Positions 28,396 through 37,286 are shown, counted from the first letter of the stretch. The stretch is DNA of 64,000 bases from Arenibacter sp. F20364 (GCF_023015905.1 NZ_JALKBD010000005.1:62001-126000); one strand, 5' to 3'. The notes: a model not told the origin generated them from the sequence alone. A program made the numbers and translations.

Positions 28396-29085
28396 ATGCA
28401 GAAGTTACTCAACATAAGTGTTCTGTGTTTACTGTTGTGGTCTTGTGGCAAATCGGACCCACCAGCACCCACGGAGGATGTTAATGTTGTGCCGACCGTA
28501 CCCGAACTGGTTTATCCGAGCAACAATTTACTATGTATCAATAATGTACTCGATTTTCAATGGAACGCTTCTAGTGATGGAAACGGAGATGTCATTACCT
28601 ACCTAATAGAAATATCTAAGGACAATCAGTTCACTGAAATTACCCATATGGTTACGGGTTCGAAAACGACTCAAAATATAACATTGGAAAGGGGATTTGC
28701 CTATTATTGGAAGGTAAAAGCAACTGACAGCAAAAATGCCTCAAGCGATTATTCTACCACTTTCAATCTGTATACACAGAACGAGGCTATATCCAATCAT
28801 TTGCCCTTTGCCCCTGAAGTTGTGAAACCGTTAATGAATGCTACTGAAAATGAAGGCACAACAACATTGGAATGGACAGGAAGTGATACTGATGGAGATC
28901 CTTTGGTGTTCAATATCTATTTTGGCACTGATAACCCTCCAGAAACTTTGATTTCTGAAAATCAAAATGTAACTAGCATTAATGTCACAACTGTTGCCGC
29001 TACCGATTACTTTTGGAAGGTGGTCGTAAAAGATGACAAAGGTGGCCAAACCATCGGCCAGATTTGGAATTTCAGGACCAATTAA
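28396..29085 (+). CDS. Lipoprotein with two fibronectin III-like domains
   Basis: The 229-residue protein has a lipoprotein signal (MQKLLNISVLCLLLWSC) and two beta-sandwich units of about 95 residues. Both contain the typical phrasing of Bacteroidota Fn3 modules (FQWNASSDGNGDVITYLIEIS and LEWTGSDTDGDPLVFNIYFG; YYWKVKATDS and YFWKVVVKDDKGG). It starts 2 bp after the BspA-like gene, so the pair is co-transcribed. It may anchor or accompany the surface protein. Confidence 0.85.
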   Translation: MQKLLNISVLCLLLWSCGKSDPPAPTEDVNVVPTVPELVYPSNNLLCINNVLDFQWNASSDGNGDVITYLIEISKDNQFTEITHMVTGSKTTQNITLERGFAYYWKVKATDSKNASSDYSTTFNLYTQNEAISNHLPFAPEVVKPLMNATENEGTTTLEWTGSDTDGDPLVFNIYFGTDNPPETLISENQNVTSINVTTVAATDYFWKVVVKDDKGGQTIGQIWNFRTN

Positions 29086-29163
29086 ATCAATGTTAAATTC
29101 ATTTTAGGTCTAGAACGATTATAGAACATCTAATAAATCAATAGAAGGAGCATTTTTTCGGCA

Positions 29164-29535
29164 TTGACTGGTACTAATTATGGTGATTACCTAGAGGAAC
29201 TCGATAAAGCAAAAACCGGCGACCTGAAAGATAAAAAGGTTGTGAAGGGATTTCCAACGGACCCGGACCATCCCACAAGGACATTCATCAATACAATTAG
29301 CGATTATGACTCTATTCCATTTTGGAAAAAGGTAAACGTACCCATTCTCTTTGTGTATGGCGGAAAAGATTCGAACATTCGAATAGGTAAGAGCATCGAT
29401 CGCATAGAAAATACGTTGTGAGAAAACGACTATAGTTATTCGATTTTGCTTTTTCACAAAAATGGGCATGCGATATATAGGGAAGATTTACTGGATTTTA
29501 TCGCCCGATGGATTATTGACAAAGGTGTCAATTAA
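29164..29535 (+). pseudogene. Alpha/beta hydrolase C-terminal remnant with internal TGA
   Basis: The frame from 29164 reads DYDSIPFWKKVNVPILFVYGGKDSNIR, the region of the catalytic Asp in prolyl oligopeptidase-like hydrolases. A TGA at 29419-29421 interrupts it. The same frame continues with LLFHKNGHAIYREDLLDFIARWI, which supplies the catalytic His, and ends at 29535. The N-terminal part with the nucleophile is missing. It is a decayed gene. Confidence 0.75.
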
Positions 29536-29775
29536 AAGAAAATCGATTTTTTTGACAATATAAAAGTTATGGGGGGAAATTTCTCCGAGGGCCATATCGG
29601 TGATGATGACTTTTCCTTGATCATTTCAATAATCCTCCATCCAGCCCATTCACTTCCTTGGAAGACCCCATTGTTTTTCACCACTTTTTTTTCAATAGGA
29701 ATTGTCATTGATTCCCATGGTATTATAAAAGTGGACGATTTGGAGGTGACCATTAAGCCCAATTGCTCCAAGGGA

Positions 29776-30038
29776 AGATCAATAGAATACCTAATATAAA
29801 GGATTATGCAGAAATACAACGGTTCCATGAAAATTATCTTTCAATTGTTTTGAAGGAAAAGATTGGAAAAACGGGTAGTCAGTGGATCACCGACAAGACC
29901 CTCGCCTCGGCAAAGATTCTTATGGAGTCTTTCCCGCCATCCTTAAAGGAAATTTCGTATTTACTTGGTTTTACCTATACCTCTTACTCGAGTATCTTCT
30001 TTAAAAAGCATACCGGTCAGACCCCTTCGAACTATTGA
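29776..30038 (+). pseudogene. AraC-family regulator C-terminal remnant
   Basis: The frame encodes the two helix-turn-helix motifs of an AraC domain (FHENYLSIVLKEKIGKTGSQWI and LKEISYLLGFTYTSYSSIFFKKHTGQTPSNY). There is no ligand-binding domain and no start in frame with a plausible N-terminus. The upstream 240 bp (29536-29775) carry no recognisable coding sequence. An intact AraC gene follows 410 bp downstream. Confidence 0.7.
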
Positions 30039-30450
30039 AAAAGTAATCATTCCCTAGGGAATTAAGGCCAAAACGATACCATTGATAGATACAAGTCTAA
30101 ATCGGCAAGCATTAATGGTTCTAAGTCCTCATTTAATACGGGAATCTGGCTTTACCCTATGGGTACAACTTTCTGTTTTGGCCTGAAAAACCAATATGAA
30201 ATTTCAAAGCAAGTTGTTTTTTCTAAAGTGTCCACTCAATAGTTGACAAAATGTGAACATTGTAAAATTTGGATTCAATGGGGATGGTATCTATCCAACC
30301 CGTAAAAGTATCAAAGGTTGTCAAAATCTTTAAATCTTATAACTATTAGCGGCTCATGTGGTATTTTTCGAGGGTATGGTATGAAATTTAAAGATTAATT
30401 TTATTCTGTCGTATTCCAATGCAATACGGTCTTTCCAAGAGAACGGAAAA
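30039..30450. other. Intergenic region upstream of the AraC gene
   Basis: About 410 bp with no supported gene, presumably decayed sequence of the island plus the promoter of the AraC gene. No exact promoter consensus or strong hairpin is visible. Confidence 0.4.
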
Positions 30451-31374
30451 ATGAAAAAACAGTTTTACAACCTAAGGAATTATAAGGAAATTCTAGCTGC
30501 AATGAATTTACCTGTCTATGCCTATATAGACAGTCATGACTTGGCCATTTTGAAAATACATGAAATGGGAATACAGGTACCATTCAATTCCCCAACCTTT
30601 CGACCAAATTATTACACCGTGATGATCATCAAAAGGGGGAAAGGCTTATTTTCTGCTGGGAATGACATTTATGAACTTGGGCCCAACCATGTTATCATTA
30701 CCCGACCTGATGTCTATACTTCGAGCTATTGGACCGAATTGGATGAGTTATATGCCATATTCTTCGATAGACGCTTTTTAGAGAAATATTTACCTGATGG
30801 TATCGATCATATTAGTGACAAGGGTAAAACGAACGGGCTGAATTGCTGGTACGATGATGGGACCTTTCTAAAATTTGTTCAGATCTGCCTAGAAATGTAC
30901 GACATAGCCAACTCGGGTTACCCACTGAAAAATGAGCTCATGGCAAACCTCATCGTCAATATGCTGCTCTTGATTGAGGACCATCAAAACAGTATGCTGG
31001 CGGATGGTCAATATCATATGTACAACCCAATGGTTTTTGCTTTTCGCAGGAATATGGAGGATAATATCAACAAGTTGGCGTTGGGAGAAGAATCTATGCT
31101 CATGCGGACCAAGGAACATGCCGACCAGCTTAACCTCAATATCAGTTACCTTTCCAAAGTCGTGAGCAAATCCACGGGTAAAACCATAAATCAATGGATC
31201 AATGAAAAGCTGATTGGTGAGATCATCTACCTGTTGAAGAACTCTGATGAATCAATTACCAAAATTGCGGAGATGTTCGGATTTAGTGATGCAAATTATT
31301 TCTCTAGTTTTTTCAAGAAACAAACGGATAATTCGCCATCCACCTTTAGGAGCGAATATATTGATTTGAATTGA
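30451..31374 (+). CDS. AraC-family transcriptional regulator
   Basis: The 307-residue protein has an N-terminal cupin-like sensing domain (residues ~20-170; TVMIIKRGKGLFSAGNDIYELGPNHVIITRPD). The C-terminal AraC DNA-binding domain (~205-300) carries both helix-turn-helix motifs and ends FGFSDANYFSSFFKKQTDNSPSTFR. Length is normal. It reads towards ppk1 with a 213 bp gap. The regulated genes are unknown. The decayed AraC copy upstream suggests a locus where regulators have been replaced. Confidence 0.9.
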   Translation: MKKQFYNLRNYKEILAAMNLPVYAYIDSHDLAILKIHEMGIQVPFNSPTFRPNYYTVMIIKRGKGLFSAGNDIYELGPNHVIITRPDVYTSSYWTELDELYAIFFDRRFLEKYLPDGIDHISDKGKTNGLNCWYDDGTFLKFVQICLEMYDIANSGYPLKNELMANLIVNMLLLIEDHQNSMLADGQYHMYNPMVFAFRRNMEDNINKLALGEESMLMRTKEHADQLNLNISYLSKVVSKSTGKTINQWINEKLIGEIIYLLKNSDESITKIAEMFGFSDANYFSSFFKKQTDNSPSTFRSEYIDLN

Positions 31375-31587
31375 TGACAAACCCTATCTGTAAAGTCCGA
31401 TGCGGATGGTACGGATACTGAGAACCACTAAAAACTAATAAATTGAAACACCTGAAAATTACAATATCCATAGACAACCTAAAACCACTAGGTGCCGCAT
31501 CAAAATTCTTTTTACTTTCTGAAATCAATTAATAGATGAAAAGGGCCGTTCAAAGGAATTAACCTTAACTTAACCCCAATTTGGACA

Positions 31588-33666
31588 ATGCCCCCTAATT
31601 TTCTATTCATGAAAAACAAGAATGTAAACAAGGGCAAAAAGTTCAAGAACCGGGACTTGGATTGGTTGCGCTTCAACGAGCGTGTATTACAGGAAGCTAC
31701 GGATCCGTCCAATCCCATATATGAACGGCTTAAGTTTTTGGCGATTTATTCCTCCAATCTGGATGAATTCTTCAAAGTGCGCGTATCCAAGTTGCGACAG
31801 ATCAAAAAAGTGGCCAAGGATATTCGACATCCCCTCGCCCTAAAGCCCAATAAGACCTTAAAGTCGATATTAAAAGAAGTCCATCGTCAACAAGAACGTT
31901 TCGGGGAAATATTCCGGGAGGATATTAAACCGGGACTTGCCCAGTACAAGATCCACATCCTTGAGCTTTCTGAGTTCAATGGGAACCAAAGAAAATACCT
32001 AAGAAATCTTTTTACCCAAGAAATACAACCCCATATCAGGTTCCTGGAGGGTGAGACCATACAGGTAGACCATTTTAAAGACGGCTCCGCCCACTTGGTC
32101 ATCCATTTTAAGGACTCGGATACCCCTACGTTTGTCACCATGGACCATCCGGACCTAGGTCGATTTGTGGAAGTCCCTGATCGAAAGGGAAGCTTTTGTT
32201 TTGCCTTTATTGAGGATGTCATCAAGCTGAATGCCCCTACCCTTCTCCCTGGAGAATCCATCAAGGCACTGTATACCATAAAGGTTTCCAGGGATGCCGA
32301 GCTCTATTTGGAGGACGTTTATCAAGGGGAATGGATACAACGCATTTATGACGCACTGGACAAAAGACAGGATGGGCAGCCTACGCGTTTGTTGTTCGAA
32401 GGTGGAATGCCCAAAATCCTACAAAAACAGATCGGCCAACAATTGGGCCTGGGTAAGATTGATATGGTATCCGGTGGAGCCCATCATAATTTCAGTGACT
32501 TCTTTGGTTTTCCAAATCCTTTAAGTGATACCAATCTTTTTTATGAACCCTTTCCTCCCCTTGAATCAGTTGAATTCAAGACGTCCAAGAACTCCTTTAA
32601 AGTAATTCGCGAAAAGGACCGTATCCTACATTTCCCCTACTATAGATTTGATCATTTGGAAAATTGGGTGGACCAGGCCGCCAATGACCCCAAAGTAGTA
32701 TCCATTCAAATATCCCTATACCGGATTGCCAAAGACTCCGCCTTGACGAGAGGTTTGATAAAAGCCATGGAGAACGGGAAGGAAGTGACTATTTTTGTTG
32801 AGGCCAAGGCACGGTTCGATGAAAGGAACAATTTGGACTGGGGCAAGATATTTGAAGAAAAGGGAGGTAGCGTGCACTACAGTTTCCCCAATGTCAAAGT
32901 ACATTCGAAAATACTATTGATCACCCGCAAGGAGCATGGTCAGAACAAATTCTATGGTTATATTGGCACAGGTAATTTCAATGCCAAAACCGCCAAACTT
33001 TATTGCGACCATGCCCTCTTTACGGCCAACCCTGAAATCACCCGGGACCTGGAGCAGGTTTTTCTGGTACTGCAGCGAAAAGTCCTTGTTCCCAGACTGA
33101 ATGCCTTGTTGGTCTCCCCTTACAATTCCAGACTTGGGTTTGAACATTTGGTGCAAAATGAAATCGATATGGCCCAACAGGGGAAGGAAGCCTCCATTAA
33201 AATCAAGATGAACAGCCTAGAGGACCTTGGTATGATTGAATGGCTCTATCGCGCCAGTCAGGCAGGTGTGAAGGTAAAATTACTGGTACGCGGCTTTTGC
33301 TGTCTAATTCCCGGGGTCAAGGATCTCAGTGAGAATATCCAGATCATCAGTATCGTCGATCGATTCTTGGAGCATGGAAGGCTTTTCCTGTTCCATAACG
33401 GTGGGGATGAGCAAATGTACATGGGAAGCGCGGATTGGATGACCCGTAACCTCGATTACCGAATCGAGGTCATCACTCCTATCCTGGATAGGGAAGTGTT
33501 ACAAGAACTAAAGGACATCCTGCATATCCAACTATCCGATAACGTAAAGGCTCGTCACATTGATAAAGAATCCAACAATGTCTATGTCAAGGCAGGCAAA
33601 AGTGACAAAAAAGTCAGATCGCAATATGAAATCTATGACTACCTGAAATCAAGATCCGCACTATAA
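31588..33666 (+). CDS. ppk1: Polyphosphate kinase 1
   Basis: The 692-residue protein has the PPK1 domains in order: N-terminal (RDLDWLRFNERVLQEA), middle, and two phospholipase D-like C-terminal domains. The phosphorylated His is in NVKVHSKILLI and the second conserved His in LEHGRLFLFHNG. GYIGTGNFNAKTAKLYCDHALFT is also typical. It reversibly makes polyphosphate from ATP, usually at the inner membrane. It is complete but lies on the island, so it may be a second copy in the genome. A start at 31609 (MKNKN) is also possible. Confidence 0.95.
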   Translation: MPPNFLFMKNKNVNKGKKFKNRDLDWLRFNERVLQEATDPSNPIYERLKFLAIYSSNLDEFFKVRVSKLRQIKKVAKDIRHPLALKPNKTLKSILKEVHRQQERFGEIFREDIKPGLAQYKIHILELSEFNGNQRKYLRNLFTQEIQPHIRFLEGETIQVDHFKDGSAHLVIHFKDSDTPTFVTMDHPDLGRFVEVPDRKGSFCFAFIEDVIKLNAPTLLPGESIKALYTIKVSRDAELYLEDVYQGEWIQRIYDALDKRQDGQPTRLLFEGGMPKILQKQIGQQLGLGKIDMVSGGAHHNFSDFFGFPNPLSDTNLFYEPFPPLESVEFKTSKNSFKVIREKDRILHFPYYRFDHLENWVDQAANDPKVVSIQISLYRIAKDSALTRGLIKAMENGKEVTIFVEAKARFDERNNLDWGKIFEEKGGSVHYSFPNVKVHSKILLITRKEHGQNKFYGYIGTGNFNAKTAKLYCDHALFTANPEITRDLEQVFLVLQRKVLVPRLNALLVSPYNSRLGFEHLVQNEIDMAQQGKEASIKIKMNSLEDLGMIEWLYRASQAGVKVKLLVRGFCCLIPGVKDLSENIQIISIVDRFLEHGRLFLFHNGGDEQMYMGSADWMTRNLDYRIEVITPILDREVLQELKDILHIQLSDNVKARHIDKESNNVYVKAGKSDKKVRSQYEIYDYLKSRSAL

Positions 33667-33843
33667 TGGGTGGAACGGATTAAGGGAATGAGGGAAAGCG
33701 TATAATTTAACCAACTCAATTTCAGTCTTAATCATACCTGAACCAGTCACCTTTTAGAAATTTTTACGATGCCTCGTTTGTTTTGATTAACCAGTCGCAA
33801 TTCTGGATTTACTAAACTTGATATTTATTTTTGTCTCTTTTAT

Positions 33844-34071
33844 ATGGACAACCATGTAGACCTGGTATTGACCGTCCGAGCCATGCTCTACCCGGCCATG
33901 AAGGCAATCGACCCTGAATTATGTGATGATATAAATAATAGATTCGAAAAGGAATATATTCGTCAGTCACTGACCATTGCCAATAGGTTATTACCACAAG
34001 GGGAAGAGGCACTATTGGATGATCTCAACCTTTATTATAGGGAAGAGAAATTGAGGGAAGGATTGACATAA
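33844..34071 (+). CDS. Small helical protein of unknown function
   Basis: The 75-residue ORF is acidic and predicted mainly helical, with no signal peptide or Cys (VDLVLTVRAMLYPAMKAIDP ... LYYREEKLREGLT). A TATTTTTG element at 33826-33833 lies just upstream. If that is the promoter, the transcript would begin almost at this start codon, and a downstream Met (33883) may be the real start. It follows ppk1 by about 180 bp. I recognise no family. Confidence 0.5.
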   Translation: MDNHVDLVLTVRAMLYPAMKAIDPELCDDINNRFEKEYIRQSLTIANRLLPQGEEALLDDLNLYYREEKLREGLT

Positions 34072-35563
34072 GCTCAAAGCATCGATACACCACAAATATT
34101 TAGGATTTGCTGCAAATAATTACTGTTTTATGTTGGTTTACGGCCCATTTGCCGCAAATGCAATAACTTCAAGACGTGCCTTTGTTTCTATAGACATATA
34201 CAAACCGTTCAGCTGCACAGAAATCCTGGACTTAACCATAATCCTAAGGGAGTGCAAAGCTAAAAGTCAAAACAGTATCAAGAAAATTATCCGTAACCTT
34301 TAGAATATTTTATTACGCAGATTAATTGGGTCATATTATATAAATGATTATCAGCATTAGAAGACAATTTGACCCAAATGACTAAAATTTATTGGTCTTT
34401 TCATAGTAAGGTCCTTTAAGATTAGAAAATATTAATAGGATATAATTTACAGTAAAAACTTCAATAATTATAGGGATTTCGAACGGATTTACATTAAAAA
34501 TAGGACAATGTCCCAAACTCGACATGTGAATATGGTTCTGAACATCAGCACTTTATAAACCGTAACACCGCCTTGGCGTGTTACCCTCTTGCTTTACATT
34601 TTAAACTCACCCAGGTTCGTTTCAAAACGTAAACGCCCAAAAGGAAGGCCTACATTTCATAATAGATCAAAAACCAAAACTATAATAGTTTTTTATCTGC
34701 CCTCCCCTACTTATTTTTCACTTTTTCGATACCCCTCCTACTCGATTTAGGCTTATAGAGGATTTATAAAAGGAGCGAGGAACGAGCCCGATTATGCAAT
34801 CCGATTAAGACGAAATCGGACAACTTTGGTATCGGGAAAGAGAAGCGAAGAATCGCTTTTTCAATCTTGGAATAGGTTTATGATTTGAAAAAACCATCAT
34901 TTTAATTAAGATATTTTGCTTCATTTTGACAAGCACACAAATAGCATAACCAAATCTAGGACAACTAGTGGGACAACTACTGGACAAGTGGTGGACAAGT
35001 AGTGGTACATATATATAAACTATATAAAACATAAATAAACAAAATAAAACTTATATAAAGGGGGCGTTTTTTCTCAAAAACGACCATTGACCATCCAAGT
35101 TTAATTTCATTTTAAAAATTATACTTAAACATGGTCTTATTTTGAATTTTAAGCATGATTATAGAGCATTTTACATAGGGAGAATAGTAGAGGTCATCTC
35201 ATCAAAATTTAAGCCAACAGAAGCTTTAAAAATACATAAACATCTGATTAACAACATTTTAATTTCATTTGTTGTCATATGCTGTCATTTGATATCTTTT
35301 AAAATTTTACACTAAATATGCTATTGAAAAAAAAAAAAAATGACCCCGGCGAAAACCAAAGCGGACTTAAGCCGTTTTCTTTTTCAAAAACGGCTTGTGT
35401 CCAAGACTTTTTTTTCGATGCGCTTTGACCGGAATAAAATGGAGGGCAATGGGCGGAGGTTATACTTAATCTCAGTTTATGAATTGTGAATCAGTCTCTT
35501 GTAAAATATATACCAATTCATAGAATCTATACACAAGTCTTCTCCTATGTAAAGAAAAATCGA
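34072..35563. other. 1.5 kb AT-rich gene-free region on the island
   Basis: No ORF with recognisable domain is present. It holds a hairpin at 34562-34584 (GTAACAC...GTGTTAC with GCC/GGC inside), four 11 bp tandem repeats at 34959-35003, a run of 14 or more A at 35325-35340, and a stem AAGCCGTTTT/AAAACGGCTT at 35369-35396. The mix of short repeats and hairpins in very AT-rich sequence is compatible with a decayed origin or transfer region, but this is only a suggestion. Confidence 0.45.
34959..35003. repeat. Four tandem 11-bp GGACAAnTnnT repeats
   Basis: GGACAACTAGT, GGACAACTACT, GGACAAGTGGT and GGACAAGTAGT follow one another with a single extra base after the first. The GGACAA core is constant. 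They could be protein-binding iterons. Confidence 0.85.
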
Positions 35564-35599
35564 TTTTCTATACATAAAAAATTATCTTTGTATAGAAAA
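35564..35599. promoter_or_regulatory. Inverted-repeat operator overlapping the fic promoter
   Basis: TTTTCTATACA (35564-35574) and TGTATAGAAAA (35589-35599) form a perfect 11 bp inverted repeat with a 14 bp spacer. The -7 element TATCTTTG (35583-35590) lies in the spacer and enters the right arm. Two extra CTATACA half sites lie at 35527-35533 and 35609-35615. This is the expected layout of a repressor operator. Confidence 0.7.
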
Positions 35600-35617
35600 C
35601 TTAAAAAACTATACATA

Positions 35618-36697
35618 ATGGCCCAAGAGAAAGGTTTTGATTTAGCTGAGTTGCCATTGCCTTTTGACATAGAAAGTAAAGCGGTTCTGAAAAGTCTGCC
35701 TGCAGCACATGCTGCTTTGGCTGAGCTTAAAGGCCTAGCGTCAACCATCCCAAATCAATCTATCTTAATAAACACCTTGGGGCTGCAAGAGGCAAAGGAT
35801 AGTTCTGCCATAGAAAATATTATCACCACACATGATGATCTTTATAAATCCGAATTAAATTTGGATGCTTTCAAGTCCATTGATGCTAAAGAAGTACAGA
35901 ACTACATCGAAGCCCTAAAACATGGTTTTACTTTGATTTCCCAAAAAGGTGTATTAAATAATAGGATCATCCTGGAAATACAAGAAGTATTAGAAAAGAA
36001 CAATGCTGGGTTTCGAAAATTACCTGGCACCGAACTAAAAAACAGTACAACGGGCGAAACCGTTTATACTCCACCTCAAGATTCAAATGACATCCAAAGG
36101 CTTATGAAGAACCTTGAACAATTTATAAATGATAACGATTTAAGCAACTACGACCCATTGGTAAAAATGGCCATCATACATTTTCAGTTCGAAAGTATCC
36201 ATCCATTCTATGATGGCAATGGTAGAACCGGAAGAATAATGAATATACTTTATCTTATTCTCAACAATTTACAAAGATTACCTATTCTATATTTAAGCAG
36301 TTATATCATTAAACACAAACCTGATTACTATAGATTACTACAAGAAGTAAGGGTAACGAACAATTGGGAAGAGTGGCTATTGTTTATGATTAAGGGGGTA
36401 GAAGAAACATCCAAAGACACAATAACCTTAATTGTAAAAATCAAAGACTTAATGTCTGAATATAAAAATAAATTACGCTCCAATTACAAATTTTATAGCC
36501 AGGACTTATTGAACAACTTATTTAAACACCCTTACACCAAAATAGAGTTCGTTGTAGAAGACCTGAGTGTCACAAGATTAACAGCGGCCAATTATCTCAA
36601 CAAATTAACTAAAGATGGATTATTACAAAAGAAAAGAATTGGAACAGCGAACTACTATATCAATCGACCACTTTTTGATTTATTGACACAACGTTAA
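35618..36697 (+). CDS. Fic-family AMP-transferase with C-terminal winged helix
   Basis: The ~359-residue protein has the Fic motif HPFYDGNGRTGR, which transfers AMP from ATP to a target protein. An N-terminal inhibitory motif SSAIEN places it in class II (self-inhibited). The N-terminal ~80 residues match the Fic_N domain. The C-terminus (FVVEDLSVTRLTAANYLNKL) is a winged helix, so the protein may bind its own operator. I choose the ATG at 35618 because the promoter -7 box and operator lie between it and the upstream in-frame start at 35486. It stands alone on the island, near the right attachment site. Confidence 0.9.
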   Translation: MAQEKGFDLAELPLPFDIESKAVLKSLPAAHAALAELKGLASTIPNQSILINTLGLQEAKDSSAIENIITTHDDLYKSELNLDAFKSIDAKEVQNYIEALKHGFTLISQKGVLNNRIILEIQEVLEKNNAGFRKLPGTELKNSTTGETVYTPPQDSNDIQRLMKNLEQFINDNDLSNYDPLVKMAIIHFQFESIHPFYDGNGRTGRIMNILYLILNNLQRLPILYLSSYIIKHKPDYYRLLQEVRVTNNWEEWLLFMIKGVEETSKDTITLIVKIKDLMSEYKNKLRSNYKFYSQDLLNNLFKHPYTKIEFVVEDLSVTRLTAANYLNKLTKDGLLQKKRIGTANYYINRPLFDLLTQR

Positions 36698-36917
36698 GTT
36701 AAACTGGTTATTGCTCACTGTTACCGCCCAACCTTGGCTAACAAGTTGATCATTGGCAAGATTTACACTGTTTCTACTAATTTATGGTAATTCGGACAAT
36801 TGTAAAGAAACGAGTATTTGAAGTCCTATTTAAAACTAAAAGTCACCTATTCGGTGAGCAAAAAAAGCTACTCTCTGAAAACCCCTATATACAGTGCATT
36901 ACAGCGGTAGGTTCTGG

Positions 36918-36932
36918 TCCCTCCGGCTCCAC
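36918..36932 (+). repeat. attR-like copy of the tmRNA 3' end
   Basis: An exact 15 bp match to 23232-23246, preceded by GGTTC at the same distance. It marks the right end of the island and the old 3' end displaced by the insertion. Confidence 0.85.
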
Positions 36933-36967
36933 GATTAAGCGCAACTTTGTTGCGGATTAAAACATTA

Positions 36968-36999
36968 AAAGCCCGACAAGTTTACTTGATCGGGCTTTG
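36968..36999 (+). terminator. Terminator after the second tmRNA 3' end copy
   Basis: AAAGCCCGACAAGT pairs with ACTTGATCGGGCTTT with a single bulge, then T-rich sequence. It sits 36 bp after the att copy, as a tmRNA terminator would. Confidence 0.75.
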
Positions 37000-37078
37000 T
37001 TGTTTTAAAGCGCCTGGACTGCAAGGACAGCCAGTTGCATTTACGGGACGGGAACCATTAGGGAAAACCGAAGGTAAT

Positions 37079-37092
37079 CCTCCGGCTCCACT
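37079..37092 (+). repeat. Third copy of the tmRNA 3' end
   Basis: CCTCCGGCTCCACT matches 14 bases of the tmRNA end (23234-23247). It lies 147 bp beyond the second copy, which suggests an older insertion now reduced to a stub. Confidence 0.75.
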
Positions 37093-37095
37093 TCT

Positions 37096-37119
37096 AAAAC
37101 CACCTACGACTGGTTTTTT
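37096..37119 (+). terminator. Terminator after the third tmRNA 3' end copy
   Basis: AAAACCA pairs with TGGTTTT around an 8 nt loop, followed by T. It starts four bases after the att copy and is probably the original chromosomal tmRNA terminator. Confidence 0.65.
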
Positions 37120-37286
37120 ACTCATTATGTTTTATGTTGATTTTTATCGGTATTCGTGAACCTCCTAACGTCGGTTTCGTTATGTCTCCGGGATTCGAAG
37201 GCCAGCGCGCCTTCATCAAAATATACACTTTAACTTTTTCCGTGAGCTGAACCGTTTCATTTTCATCAATCGGAAAACTAGAAATA

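Larger units (their letters stand above)
23247..36932. mobile_element. Genomic island integrated at the tmRNA 3' end (~13.7 kb)
   Basis: The segment lies between two copies of the tmRNA 3' end and begins with a tyrosine recombinase gene. It contains mixed cargo: an IS21 remnant, a surface protein pair, decayed hydrolase and AraC genes, an intact AraC regulator, ppk1 and a Fic protein. It also holds long AT-rich gaps, unlike the dense core on both sides. No relaxase, replication or conjugation gene is seen, so it is not self-transmissible as it stands and may be mobilised in trans or be immobile. Confidence 0.8.
36698..37286. other. Right edge of the island with fossil tmRNA ends
   Basis: No gene is supported. 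The region holds the second (36918-36932) and third (37079-37092) copies of the tmRNA 3' end, each followed by its own terminator hairpin. The part after 37120 contains a TTCGAATCCC-like stretch on the minus strand near 37182-37191 that is not part of a foldable tRNA. Confidence 0.6.

Noticed and set aside
29532-29828. Overlapping ORFs on both strands between the hydrolase and AraC remnants
   Set aside because: Neither translation shows a recognisable motif and both are open by chance in decayed sequence.
36947-37159. ORF spanning the second and third tmRNA end copies
   Set aside because: It reads through two terminator hairpins and an att copy; no protein family.
37160-37230. tRNA-like TTCGAATCCC stretch on the minus strand
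   Set aside because: No acceptor, D or anticodon arm can be paired around it.
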